The position numbers were made by a program, and so were the translations under genes. Below the pieces are notes generated by a model. The model was not told the DNA's origin and made no database searches. It saw nothing but the letters and a program-made list of their open reading frames with translations. From Flavobacterium endoglycinae (lineage in GTDB: Bacteria > Bacteroidota > Bacteroidia > Flavobacteriales > Flavobacteriaceae), in NCBI RefSeq assembly GCF_017352115.1, contig NZ_CP071448.1:2131001-2195000 (forward strand): a stretch of 64,000 nucleotides of DNA. The letters are read 5' to 3'. Shown in pieces: positions 25,100 through 34,189 of the stretch (within the stretch, counting starts at the first letter, position 1; each line of letters opens with the position of its first letter).

Positions 25100-25151
25100 T
25101 TTTCAGTCCCAGTTTTCAGTTTCAGTTGACAGTCGCAGTAAGCATTAATAC

Positions 25152-25186
25152 ACAATTCACAACTTACAATTCACAATTCACAATTA
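25152..25186. repeat. Imperfect heptamer repeat in adaptor-ATPase spacer
   Basis: Five units of 7 bases: ACAATTC, ACAACTT, ACAATTC, ACAATTC, ACAATTA. It is one of several unrelated sequences with the same 7-base period in spacers of this window. Confidence 0.85.
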
Positions 25187-25239
25187 TAAAAAATCAATCA
25201 TCAATCAAAAAACGTAATAATAACTAATCTTTAAAAACT

Positions 25240-25947
25240 ATGATAACAATACAAAACTTAACCAAAGTATTTAGAACAGAAGAAGTTGAAACTGCTGCAT
25301 TGAGCGGTATTAATTTAGAAATCAAAAAAGGAGATTTCCTAACTATCATGGGACCTTCTGGATGCGGAAAATCAACTTTATTAAATATCATTGGTCTTTT
25401 GGACAGTGCTACTGACGGAAGTTACAAACTTCTGGATCAGGAAATGATTGGTTTAAAAGAAAAAGGAAGAGCACAGGTGCGTAAAGAAAACATCGGGTTT
25501 ATTTTCCAGAATTTTAACTTGATCGACGAACTTTCGGTTTATGATAATATCGAATTACCGCTGCTTTACAACAACGTAAAAGCTTCTGAAAGAAAACAAA
25601 AAATTGAGGCCATTGCCGAAAAATTAAATATTTCTCATCGTTTAAAACATTTTCCGCAGCAACTTTCGGGAGGTCAGCAGCAAAGAGTTGCCGTAGCAAG
25701 AGCTTTGGTAAATGATCCTAAAATTATTTTAGCCGATGAGCCTACAGGAAATCTTGACAGTAAAAACGGTAACGAAGTAATGGAACTTTTAACGGATTTA
25801 CATGCTAAAGGTGCTACGATTTTGATGGTTACCCACTCTGATTATGATGCTTCTTTTTCGCAAAGAACCATTCATATGAAAGACGGAGTTATATTCTCTG
25901 AAAAATTAAATCAGAGAAATGTAGATGTTTTTATGGACGCTAAATAA
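25240..25947 (+). CDS. ABC transporter ATP-binding protein (MacB/LolD type)
   Basis: The protein of 235 residues has Walker A GPSGCGKSTLLN, Q-loop FIFQNFNLI, signature LSGGQQQRVAVARAL, Walker B IILADEPTGNLDS and H-loop MVTHSDYD. It belongs to the MacB/LolD/FtsE class, which powers mechanotransmission rather than direct membrane translocation. It partners the permease immediately downstream (gap 134 bases) and the HlyD adaptor upstream; together they form a tripartite efflux pump for peptides, antibiotics or lipids. The substrate is unknown. Confidence 0.95.
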   Translation: MITIQNLTKVFRTEEVETAALSGINLEIKKGDFLTIMGPSGCGKSTLLNIIGLLDSATDGSYKLLDQEMIGLKEKGRAQVRKENIGFIFQNFNLIDELSVYDNIELPLLYNNVKASERKQKIEAIAEKLNISHRLKHFPQQLSGGQQQRVAVARALVNDPKIILADEPTGNLDSKNGNEVMELLTDLHAKGATILMVTHSDYDASFSQRTIHMKDGVIFSEKLNQRNVDVFMDAK

Positions 25948-26081
25948 TCAAAAGATGATCAAAATTATTGTTACTGCACTCGTAATTCTGGTAGAATTTG
26001 TATGCAAAATTTTTACTCTTTTATAAAATATAAAAGTCTTACCATTTTAAAAAATAACCAACAACTATAAAAACCCATACC

Positions 26082-28508
26082 ATGATTTTTAACTGGTTTA
26101 AAATATTTATTTATCATTTAAAGCAAAGCAAACTTTTTTCGTTTTTAAATGTTTTAGGATTAAGTATTGGGATTGCCAGTATCATTTTTGCCATTTTGTA
26201 CTGGAATAATGAACACTCTTATGATCAATGGAATCCTGAAAAAGAGAATTCTTATTTGGTTCTGAACAAAATTGGCAGCGGAGATATCTGGCCTACAAGT
26301 TCAATTCCGTTTGGAGAAGCTTGTAAAGCTACTATTCCTGAAATCGAAAAAGTTTGTTTTCTGAACACTTGGTACGACGAAGAGGTAATCAAATACCGCG
26401 AACAAAAAATGTTAGTGAAAAAGATCATGGTTTCTGACGAGAATTTCTTTGATTTTTTCCCTTTTGAAATTATAAAAGGTGCCAAACAAAATATCCTGAA
26501 AGAGAAAAATAGTGTTGCCGTTTCTGATGAACAAGCACAATTACTTTTTAAAGATGAAGACCCAATTGGCAAATCTATTTCATATAATAACAACGAGTAT
26601 ACTGTAAAAGCCGTTTATCATCTCATCAAACCATCATCTATAGAACCTAATTATGTATTCAGCGGTGTAAAAAGAGAAAACGATTTAAACAGCTGGGGGA
26701 ATTTTAATTATGGTTTAATGATTAAAATTAAAAAAGGCGCTGACGTTGCTTCCGTTTTAAAGAAAATGCACCACGTAAATTATGTAAACAGAACTGTAAA
26801 AGATGCTAAAGAAAGCGGTCAGACTGTTGAACAATACATTAAAGAAAATGGTGAAATTGAGATTATTTTAGACCAATTGAAAAATTCACGTTTGTATGGC
26901 ACAAAGAGTTCTGGAGGAGCTAATTTCCCAGAAGGATATGGTAATTTAAAACTGCTTTACATTATGGCCGGATTATCGATTTTGATTTTGGTTTTATCTC
27001 TTGTAAATTATATCAATCTGGCAACGGCTTCGGCTATAAAACGCGCTAAAGAAGTAGGTGTTCGTAAAATTGTGGGTGCTTCAAAAAACCAGATAATTGT
27101 ACAGTTTATTTTCGAAACGGCTATTATTGTTACCCTTGCTATTTTGTTTGCACTTGCCATTGTCGAACTTTCTCTGCCATATTATAATACATTTTTGCGA
27201 AAAACTTTGACTATGAATGGCGGCGAATTTTACCTGCAGCTCATTTTGATTTTTGGATTAGTAATCATTCTTGCGGGTATATTCCCTGCCATTTATATCT
27301 CAAATTTTGAAACTTTAAAAGTTTTGAAAGGCAATTTCTCCAGAAGTAAAAGCGGTATCTGGATTCGAAATTCAATGCTAATCTTCCAGTTTGGAATTGC
27401 GGCCTTTTTCATTATTGGAGCTTTGATTGTTAACTCTCAGGTTGATTATATGATGAACAAAGATTTGGGATTTAGCGGCGATCAGGTGATTTCTATTCCG
27501 TACAACAAACCCGACAGGTCTAAAAGAACCGAACAATATTTAGTTGATAAAGAAGAAATCAAAAAGATTCCTGGTGTTGTAGATGTAACTACTTTTGCGG
27601 GTTCTTTTGGCGGAAGCACCAATTCTAGTTCTGGATTTAAACACAATGGTATTTTCGTACAGCCCCGAAATGTTGAAATGGATTTTGGCTTTCTTGATAT
27701 GATGAAAATCAAAATTGTTCAAGGACGTGATTTATCGCCAAAGTTTGCCTCAGATACCGTAAGCAGTATGTTAATGAACGAAACACTGGTTAAAGCACTT
27801 AATCTTAAAAATCCAATTAATACTATCATCACTTCAGGATGGGGGAATGAAAAAGGAAATTTAAAGTTTAAAATTGTTGGGGTTGTAAAAGATTTCAATA
27901 TAACAGGATTACAGAACAAAGTACCACCAATGGTTTTTATAAATCTTGAAACTTTGAAGTGGAATAATTTTAATGATGTACTGGTAAAAGTTTCTGCAAA
28001 TAATTTAACAGAAACGTTAGAAAAATTGAAATCATACTGGGAGAAAAACGTAAACTCAGATTATCCTTTTGATTACGAATTTGTTAATAAAAAATTTGCT
28101 AAAACTTATGAGGAGCAAGTAAATCAAAAAAACCTGTTTTTCATTCTAAATTTAGTCGTAATCATAATTGCCGTGTTTGGATTATTTGCTTTGGCATCAT
28201 TTTCGATGGAAAGAAGACTGAAAGAAATTGCAATTCGTAAAACATTAGGAGCAGAAACCGATATCCTGCTGAAGGAATTATCAAAACAATACATTGTTTT
28301 CTGTTTAATGGGATTTGCAATAGGAATTGTACCAGCTTATATTTTATTACAAAAATGGCTGGAAGATTTTGCTTTCAGAATCAATATTTCAGTTGTTCCG
28401 TTTAGCGCGGCATTACTTTCATTGTTAATCCTGACCTTGCTGATTGTTTTGGCAAAAGCCTATCAGGTAACTAAAATAGATGTATTGAAATATTTAAAAT
28501 ACGAATAA
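26082..28508 (+). CDS. ABC transporter permease, MacB-like with two FtsX domains
   Basis: The protein of 808 residues has an N-terminal membrane helix (about 20-40, LFSFLNVLGLSIGIASIIFA), a periplasmic MacB-type core domain (about 45-250), a first FtsX domain with helices near 290-430 (AIKRAKEVGVRKIVGASKNQ), a second periplasmic domain (about 440-660) and a second FtsX domain at the C-terminus (LKEIAIRKTLGAETDILL). The duplicated core gives eight helices in one chain, so it may act as its own partner. It is the last gene of the operon and is closed by the terminator at 28531-28565. Members of this group commonly act in antimicrobial peptide resistance. Confidence 0.9.
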   Translation: MIFNWFKIFIYHLKQSKLFSFLNVLGLSIGIASIIFAILYWNNEHSYDQWNPEKENSYLVLNKIGSGDIWPTSSIPFGEACKATIPEIEKVCFLNTWYDEEVIKYREQKMLVKKIMVSDENFFDFFPFEIIKGAKQNILKEKNSVAVSDEQAQLLFKDEDPIGKSISYNNNEYTVKAVYHLIKPSSIEPNYVFSGVKRENDLNSWGNFNYGLMIKIKKGADVASVLKKMHHVNYVNRTVKDAKESGQTVEQYIKENGEIEIILDQLKNSRLYGTKSSGGANFPEGYGNLKLLYIMAGLSILILVLSLVNYINLATASAIKRAKEVGVRKIVGASKNQIIVQFIFETAIIVTLAILFALAIVELSLPYYNTFLRKTLTMNGGEFYLQLILIFGLVIILAGIFPAIYISNFETLKVLKGNFSRSKSGIWIRNSMLIFQFGIAAFFIIGALIVNSQVDYMMNKDLGFSGDQVISIPYNKPDRSKRTEQYLVDKEEIKKIPGVVDVTTFAGSFGGSTNSSSGFKHNGIFVQPRNVEMDFGFLDMMKIKIVQGRDLSPKFASDTVSSMLMNETLVKALNLKNPINTIITSGWGNEKGNLKFKIVGVVKDFNITGLQNKVPPMVFINLETLKWNNFNDVLVKVSANNLTETLEKLKSYWEKNVNSDYPFDYEFVNKKFAKTYEEQVNQKNLFFILNLVVIIIAVFGLFALASFSMERRLKEIAIRKTLGAETDILLKELSKQYIVFCLMGFAIGIVPAYILLQKWLEDFAFRINISVVPFSAALLSLLILTLLIVLAKAYQVTKIDVLKYLKYE

Positions 28509-28530
28509 CTTGTAGACCATTTTTTTATAA

Positions 28531-28565
28531 AAATCCCCTTTAGATACGAGAATCTAAAGGGGATT
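28531..28565. terminator. Bidirectional terminator of efflux operon and ldt gene
   Basis: AAATCCCCTTTAGAT (28531-28545), 6-base loop, then ATCTAAAGGGGATTT (28552-28566) give a perfect 14-15-bp stem; T-rich flanks on both sides serve the convergent genes. Confidence 0.85.
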
Positions 28566-28570
28566 TGGTT

Positions 28571-30190
28571 TTATTTCATACTTACAGAATCATTAGAATA
28601 CAGCAGTTTATCTAAACTTGAATCACGATCGTAAACATCTGGATAAAAACCAATTTCTCCGTCATCGTTTACCCAAGCAGTAAAATATCCTATGTAAATT
28701 GGAATTTTATTTTTAAGAATACAAGGTGTTTCTTTTTCTCCGCTCATCGCGCTATTAATTTTATCAACTGGCCAATCTGGATCGTCTTTTAATATTTCCA
28801 TCGCCAGCTTTTTGGCATCTCTTACATTAATACAGCCATGGCTAAAAATACGTTTTTCAAAGTCAAACAAACTTTTCGCTGGAGTATCATGCAAATAGAT
28901 ATCATTTGGATTAGGAAACATGAATTTAACTAATCCTAACGAATTATTGGGTCCTGGTTTTTGTCTTACAGCACCTCCATTCCATTCCATATTATGATCG
29001 GCCAAATAATTTTTATCCTCGGCCATTTTAAGTTTCAGCTCATTTTTTATAATGCTGGCAGGCACATACCAGTAAGGACTGAATACAATTCTGTCGATTT
29101 TCCCGCTAAAAATAACCGTTTCGGTCATTCGTGTTCCTACGAATACGTCAGATACTAAATCGTATTTTCCGTCTTTCACATACACCAATCTGAAAGAAGG
29201 AATATTTACCATTATGTATTCTCTAGCGCTGGCAAGTTCTGTTGGAATCCATCGGCATCTTTCCATATTCAGCATAATCGTTTTAATTCTATTGCTGATG
29301 GGTTCATTCATTTGATCGATTTGTTCTTTTGTAAAAGTATAATTCAGTTTCAGTCCATATCGTTTTTTATACTTCAAAACGGCATCCATCATTTCTTGGT
29401 CATAATATTGACTTTTCGAATCTTCTTTTAAATCACCCACTACAAATAAACGTTCCCTAATCTGTTGAACGACTTTTCCGCTGTCTAAAGGTTTTAATTC
29501 TTTGTAATTCGCTTCATCAATTTCGATTTTTTTCCAAAGACCTTTTTTCTCAAAACTTCGATATTTTTTTAATACGTTCTGAAGTCTGTAATATTGATCC
29601 ACCAACAGATTTTCGTCCTTATTCAATCGATCTGGATCTGCCATAAGCGAATCTAGAATTTTGTCATACGAAATAGTTTTGGCAGGCAGAAACCAGCCAA
29701 TTTTTTTTAAAGTCTGAGCATCAACGCCTGAATACACGTTACTGGCGTAAAACACATACATGTTCGACAATAAAAGTTCGGTCTCTGATTTTGGAAGTTT
29801 ATTCGATACGTTTTCATTAAAAATATCATCAATCAAATCTTTATAAGGCATTTGGGCTTTTATTCCCTGATCGTTTAAAAGATTCACTTTATGATACAAT
29901 AGTGCCCCAAATTCGCTGACATTTTTATCATCGTGCCAAATCAAGTTGTAGTCCTTCTTTTTATACAATTCTTCAACATCTTTCTGGTATACTTTCAATT
30001 TAGGATACTTTTTATAAAAGCTGTTTATTTCAGCCACGCTGATCGTGCCAAAAGAAAAAGCATTTATCTTGTACACATTTTCAAATTCAGTGAGATCGTT
30101 TTTTAGCTTTTTAGCATTTGCAGCTGGGCTAAAGGAAAACATTAAAAAACAACCAGCAATAATTACAGATAAGAAAGTAAAATTTCGCAT
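28571..30190 (-). CDS. L,D-transpeptidase (YcbB-type, YkuD domain)
   Basis: The protein of 539 residues has a signal peptide (SFSPAANA cleavage region), a scaffold/peptidoglycan-binding-like middle part (about 200-290), and a C-terminal YkuD domain with SHGCINV (catalytic C453, with His in IYLHDTP). It forms 3-3 cross-links in peptidoglycan or attaches lipoproteins in the periplasm. The length is in the range of the larger YcbB/LdtD class rather than small YkuD enzymes. It is monocistronic and convergent with the efflux operon. The spacer of 308 bases upstream (30191-30498) holds only AT-rich sequence and the promoter box of mrp at 30420-30427. Confidence 0.93.
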   Translation of the reverse strand: MRNFTFLSVIIAGCFLMFSFSPAANAKKLKNDLTEFENVYKINAFSFGTISVAEINSFYKKYPKLKVYQKDVEELYKKKDYNLIWHDDKNVSEFGALLYHKVNLLNDQGIKAQMPYKDLIDDIFNENVSNKLPKSETELLLSNMYVFYASNVYSGVDAQTLKKIGWFLPAKTISYDKILDSLMADPDRLNKDENLLVDQYYRLQNVLKKYRSFEKKGLWKKIEIDEANYKELKPLDSGKVVQQIRERLFVVGDLKEDSKSQYYDQEMMDAVLKYKKRYGLKLNYTFTKEQIDQMNEPISNRIKTIMLNMERCRWIPTELASAREYIMVNIPSFRLVYVKDGKYDLVSDVFVGTRMTETVIFSGKIDRIVFSPYWYVPASIIKNELKLKMAEDKNYLADHNMEWNGGAVRQKPGPNNSLGLVKFMFPNPNDIYLHDTPAKSLFDFEKRIFSHGCINVRDAKKLAMEILKDDPDWPVDKINSAMSGEKETPCILKNKIPIYIGYFTAWVNDDGEIGFYPDVYDRDSSLDKLLYSNDSVSMK

Positions 30191-30419
30191 ATTTTTAAGG
30201 TTTAAATTTTAAACAAAAACTATTTGGAAATCTTAGATTTAAGGCAAATCAAATTTAATCAAGATTATCGAGAATTCTTACATTTTAGAGTACGAATTTC
30301 ATACCTGTTTATATTGCATGTTCTTCAAAGGAATCCTCAAAAACAAACATCCATCATTTTGAATAATCTCAATATCAATAAATACAATTCAAAAGTCGGT
30401 AAATCCGAACTTAATCTGT

Positions 30420-30427
30420 TATCTTTG
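30420..30427 (+). promoter_or_regulatory. Probable -7 box of mrp
   Basis: TATCTTTG fits TAnnTTTG, 72 bases before the mrp ATG. No clear -33 box was found. Confidence 0.4.
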
Positions 30428-30498
30428 CAGTCTGAAATCAGTTTAAATTAACATAGGATTTTCAAATTGATTTCATTCATACATAATAGCACAATAAA

Positions 30499-31629
30499 AT
30501 GAAATTAGATAGAAAAGAAATTCTTAAAGCTTTAGAATCAATTACTATAGCCGGAGAAGGAAAAAATATGGTCGAAAGCGGTGCCGTTGCAAACGTTCTC
30601 ACTTTTGGTGATGAAGTTGTAGTTGACTTAGTATTGCATACACCAGCCATGCATATCAAAAAAAGAGCAGAAGACGATATTAAAAAAACAATCCACGAAT
30701 TGATATCGGCTGATGCAAAAGTAAAAGTAAATATTAAAGTTGAAACTCCTGAAAAAGCCGAAATTAAAGGTCGCGCTATTCCAGGAATTAAAAATATTAT
30801 TGCTGTTGCTTCTGGAAAAGGAGGAGTTGGAAAATCAACTGTTACAGCAAACCTTGCCGTTACATTGGCTAAAATGGGGTTTAAAGTTGGGGTTTTAGAT
30901 GCCGATGTTTACGGCCCTTCAATGCCTATTATGTTTGATGTTGAAAACGAAAAGCCGGTTTCGACAACAGTTGACGGAAAGTCAAAAATGAAGCCAATTG
31001 AAAGCTACGAAATCAAAATGCTTTCTATCGGATTTTTTACAGCTCCAAGCCAAGCAGTAATCTGGAGAGGTCCAATGGCTGCTAAAGCCTTAAACCAAAT
31101 GATTTTTGATGCAGACTGGGGCGAATTAGACTTTATGCTTCTTGATTTACCTCCAGGAACAGGAGATATCCACCTTTCTATCATGCAGTCGCTTCCAATT
31201 ACTGGAGCGGTTGTAGTAAGTACACCTCAAGCAGTTGCTCTTGCCGATGCTAAAAAAGGAGTTTCTATGTTTATGCAGGACAATATTAACGTTCCAGTTT
31301 TAGGAATTATTGAAAACATGGCTTATTTTACGCCAGAAGAATTGCCAAATAACAAATATTACATCTTTGGGCAAGAAGGTGCAAAAAACCTTGCTGCTGA
31401 TTTAGATGTGCCATTTTTAGGTGAAGTTCCAATCGTACAATCCATTCGTGAAGCGGGTGACTACGGTCGTCCTGCTGCATTGCAGACTGCATCGCCAATC
31501 GAAGGTGTTTTTGAAGCAATTACACGAAATGTAGTGCAGGAAGTAGTAAGCAGAAATGAAAGTCTTCCAGCTACTGAAGCAATTAAAATTACAACAATGG
31601 CAGGTTGTTCTGCAGTTAAGAAAAATTAG
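30499..31629 (+). CDS. mrp: Mrp/NBP35-type Fe-S cluster carrier ATPase
   Basis: The protein of 376 residues has an N-terminal MIP18/DUF59 domain (about 1-85) and a ParA-like P-loop domain: Walker A VASGKGGVGKST (about 104-115), VGVLDADVYGPSMP and LLDLPPGTGD (switch II). The C-terminal Cys region is short. Mrp binds and transfers [4Fe-4S] clusters to apoproteins. It is followed by a NifU-like scaffold gene (84 bases), so the pair likely forms a cluster-assembly unit, and a ferredoxin lies 1.1 kb downstream. Cytoplasmic. Confidence 0.93.
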   Translation: MKLDRKEILKALESITIAGEGKNMVESGAVANVLTFGDEVVVDLVLHTPAMHIKKRAEDDIKKTIHELISADAKVKVNIKVETPEKAEIKGRAIPGIKNIIAVASGKGGVGKSTVTANLAVTLAKMGFKVGVLDADVYGPSMPIMFDVENEKPVSTTVDGKSKMKPIESYEIKMLSIGFFTAPSQAVIWRGPMAAKALNQMIFDADWGELDFMLLDLPPGTGDIHLSIMQSLPITGAVVVSTPQAVALADAKKGVSMFMQDNINVPVLGIIENMAYFTPEELPNNKYYIFGQEGAKNLAADLDVPFLGEVPIVQSIREAGDYGRPAALQTASPIEGVFEAITRNVVQEVVSRNESLPATEAIKITTMAGCSAVKKN

Positions 31630-31712
31630 ATAATTGAGATAATGTGTCAATTAGATACTGTAAAATAATTTTCTAATTAGCACATTTCTTTAATATTGAT
31701 ACTTTAAATATT

Positions 31713-31952
31713 ATGACAACAGAAGAATTAACAAATAATGTTTTATTGGCCTTAGACGAGATTAGGCCTTTCTTGAAATCTGATGGCGGAGATATTACAT
31801 TAATCTCCATCGACGATGATAAACATGTTAAGGTGCGTCTTGAAGGAGCCTGCATTAGCTGCAGTGTAAATCAAATGACATTAAAAGCTGGAGTAGAAAC
31901 TACTATTAAAAAATATGCACCTCAAATTGAAACTGTGGTGAATATAATGTAA
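31713..31952 (+). CDS. NifU-like C-terminal domain protein (Fe-S scaffold)
   Basis: The protein of 79 residues is the NifU/Nfu C-terminal domain alone, with the CxxC cluster-binding pair C47 and C50 in EGACISCSVNQMTLKAG and the preceding PFLKSDGGDITL. Such small Nfu proteins assemble or carry Fe-S clusters. It lies directly after mrp and on the same strand, and is very probably co-transcribed. No hairpin separates them. Confidence 0.93.
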   Translation: MTTEELTNNVLLALDEIRPFLKSDGGDITLISIDDDKHVKVRLEGACISCSVNQMTLKAGVETTIKKYAPQIETVVNIM

Positions 31953-32170
31953 CAAAAACAATCTTTTTGTTTCTTACACCGCGGTCTTTCAATTAACAAG
32001 AATAGTAGGCCTTTAATGGATTAAAATCAAAATAATTCATTTAAAAGCCAATTTTATATAGTGTTTTTGAGGATTTGATAAAAAACAATACAAAGTTTTA
32101 AGAGTTTTAGTTCATTATTTGTTACATTTTTAACTTAAATTTGTGACATAACCCTAAAAATCTTAAATGT

Positions 32171-32650
32171 ATGAAGAATTTTTACGCTCTATTTATTTTA
32201 TTGTTCGTTGCAGCAGGGAGTTACGCGCAAAATAAAACAGTTGTTGTGGACAAGGCTTGGGTAAATGAGTCTGAAGAATGGTCAGATTTTACGTATTCTG
32301 GAAAAATTGTCTTTTCGATTAATCCAAATGACCCGCCTGGAACCTTAAGTATTGGAAATTATGATTTCTTGTACGATTTTGTAGAAGGAAAAGGAAAATT
32401 CGCAAATAAAACAACTTACAGTTCTGCTCAGTTTTTAAATCCAAGAAAGGTTTCTGTAACTACCGACAAACAGGGAGTTTTAAACTCTACTTACGAAGGA
32501 ACATTAATTTTTCAATCTGATAGAGATTATTACTCTGTAATAGCAGTTGTCACTATTCTTGAAAAGAACGACAGTGTTTTAGGAGTAAAAATGCGCCTTA
32601 AAGAAAGTAACAGAAAAGAATACGCGTTTAGCACAAAACCTACGAGTTAA
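32171..32650 (+). CDS. Exported hypothetical protein
   Basis: The protein of 159 residues has a clear signal peptide (MKNFYALFILLFVAAGSYAQ). The mature chain is beta-rich (SGKIVFSINPNDPPGTLSIG, YYSVIAVVTILEKNDSVLGV) with no Cys and no motif I know. A TAAATTTG box (32136-32143) lies 27 bases before the ATG, so it is likely a separate unit from the Fe-S genes upstream. Periplasmic or outer-surface location; function unknown. Confidence 0.7.
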   Translation: MKNFYALFILLFVAAGSYAQNKTVVVDKAWVNESEEWSDFTYSGKIVFSINPNDPPGTLSIGNYDFLYDFVEGKGKFANKTTYSSAQFLNPRKVSVTTDKQGVLNSTYEGTLIFQSDRDYYSVIAVVTILEKNDSVLGVKMRLKESNRKEYAFSTKPTS

Positions 32651-32710
32651 TATTAAATACAGGATTTTTTCACGTTATAAAATCCTACCAATAAAATTCC
32701 AATAATTAAA

Positions 32711-33028
32711 ATGGATGTATTAATCAAGATTAAAGATCGAGAAGGAGTTATACACGAATTACAAGCTCCAACTGATATGGCAATGAACATAATGGAGTTA
32801 TGCAAAGCATACGAACTTCCTGTTGAAGGAACCTGCGGAGGAATGGCAATGTGCGCTTCCTGCCAGTGTTATGTTTTAAATGATGTTGCATTACCAGAAA
32901 TGGGTGACGATGAAGAAGCCATGCTGTCGGAAGCATTTTATGTTAAATCTAATAGTCGTTTAGGCTGTCAGATACCAATTACTGAAGATTTAGAAGGTTT
33001 AGAGCTGGAATTAGCTCCTGAATACTAA
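32711..33028 (+). CDS. [2Fe-2S] ferredoxin, adrenodoxin-like
   Basis: The protein of 105 residues carries the 2Fe-2S motif C42-x5-C48-x2-C51 (TCGGMAMCASCQCYVL) and the fourth ligand C86 in RLGCQIP, as in ISC-type/adrenodoxin ferredoxins. A fifth Cys (C53) next to the motif is unusual. It transfers electrons to Fe-S assembly or monooxygenase partners. The closest neighbours on this strand are the exported protein and the mrp-nfu pair. A hairpin terminator follows at 33047-33087. Confidence 0.92.
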   Translation: MDVLIKIKDREGVIHELQAPTDMAMNIMELCKAYELPVEGTCGGMAMCASCQCYVLNDVALPEMGDDEEAMLSEAFYVKSNSRLGCQIPITEDLEGLELELAPEY

Positions 33029-33046
33029 AAAAAAATCCAACTATTT

Positions 33047-33087
33047 AAAAAATCCAAATTCCAATACTTAGGAATTTGGATTTTTTT
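33047..33087 (+). terminator. Terminator after ferredoxin gene
   Basis: AAAAAATCCAAATTCC (33047-33062), 8-base loop, GGAATTTGGATTTTTTT (33071-33087): a 16-bp perfect stem ending in a T run. It may also serve the convergent DUF1963 gene, whose last codon is at 33171. Confidence 0.8.
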
Positions 33088-33170
33088 TAGTTCTCACTTA
33101 AACCACTTGGGTCAAAAGGCTCAAATTCTCTTTCTGCCTTTTAAGTATTCAGCAATTTGCATAATGATTT

Positions 33171-34049
33171 TTAGCTACATTGCAAGATTAACCAGTTTTT
33201 TTCAAATCTTTCTTCTTTCAAATCTTCTTCTTTTATCCAGAAATATAAGCGCCCCGCATCTCCCCACATCATGCCTGATTGATCTTCATTACTATCAATT
33301 TGAAAAAGTAAATTCCACTTATCAATATTTTTAGATAGTGCTTTCGCTCTTGAGTCATTGTATCCTGATTGATCTCCACAATACAATCCATTGGTTACTA
33401 ATTCACATTCTAATTCCATTCCATCTTGAATATTGTCGGAATGTCCCAATATTTTATTAATAATTGGTTCTTCTCCATTTATTTGATCCATGATTTCAAA
33501 ATATCTTTCATTTTCATAATCATTCAACTCTAATCCTTCCATTAAATCGCTGAAATAGTTAGGAAAACCAATTACACTTTGAAATTTTAATTTACAGCTA
33601 TAAAATCTCTGATAATCTTCTAAATCTTCGGGTATTTTTTTTCTTTCAAGATTTTTCAAATTGCCTTTATAAAAGTATACTTTAGAACATTCCTTGTCTT
33701 TTGGGTCAAATCCCCAAGCTTCTCCTTCTGAGTCGTAAAAAAAATACAAAATACCTTCGTTAGGCAATTTATTATCTAAATCAAAGGATTTTATTTCCGC
33801 TAAATTTATTTGAGCTAAAAATGACATTGATTTTTCTTTAGATTTAAACCATTCTATTTCCTTTGGTAAATCAGGACAACCACCAATTTTTGATCGCCCA
33901 ATATGAAGATTATTTTCATCTTCTTTCTGCAGATGAATATTTATTGCATTTTTAATTTTCGATTTTGCGATATTCCAAAACTTAGAAAGTCCATTTCTAT
34001 TAAATAATTCTTTTATTTCTTTTGCGTCCATAATTTGTGTTTTTTTCAA
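33171..34049 (-). CDS. DUF1963 (YwqG-like) protein
   Basis: The protein of 292 residues carries the DUF1963 pattern: HIGRSKIGGCPDLPKEIEWF, FLAQINLAEIKSFD, GILYFFYD, and a C-terminal LLFQIDSNEDQSGMMWGDAG followed by RLYFWI. This family is mostly of unknown function; relatives occur as immunity proteins near toxins in polymorphic-toxin loci. Here no toxin gene adjoins, but another immunity-like hypothetical gene lies at 35329-36003, with asd between. Cytoplasmic, no signal peptide. Confidence 0.85.
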   Translation of the reverse strand: MKKTQIMDAKEIKELFNRNGLSKFWNIAKSKIKNAINIHLQKEDENNLHIGRSKIGGCPDLPKEIEWFKSKEKSMSFLAQINLAEIKSFDLDNKLPNEGILYFFYDSEGEAWGFDPKDKECSKVYFYKGNLKNLERKKIPEDLEDYQRFYSCKLKFQSVIGFPNYFSDLMEGLELNDYENERYFEIMDQINGEEPIINKILGHSDNIQDGMELECELVTNGLYCGDQSGYNDSRAKALSKNIDKWNLLFQIDSNEDQSGMMWGDAGRLYFWIKEEDLKEERFEKNWLILQCS

Positions 34050-34122
34050 AAATAGTTTATTCCACAGTCACAGATAACCCATAAAAAGCTAAATACTAAA
34101 ACAATAAGACATTTATAAACTC

Positions 34123-34155
34123 AAAAAAGCCGTAACTACTTATCGTAATTACGGC
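34123..34155 (-). terminator. Terminator of asd
   Basis: GCCGTAACTAC (34129-34139) and GTAATTACGGC (34145-34155) pair (11 bases, with one mismatch); six A before it give the T tract on the minus strand. It lies 35 bases after the asd stop. Confidence 0.75.
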
Positions 34156-34189
34156 CTTCTTTATAACAATTTTCTTTAATCTCAACGGA

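Noticed and set aside
30224..30451. 75-codon open frame between ldt and mrp
   Set aside because: It lies in the AT-rich spacer with the mrp promoter box, shows no protein-like character and has no homologue that I recognise.
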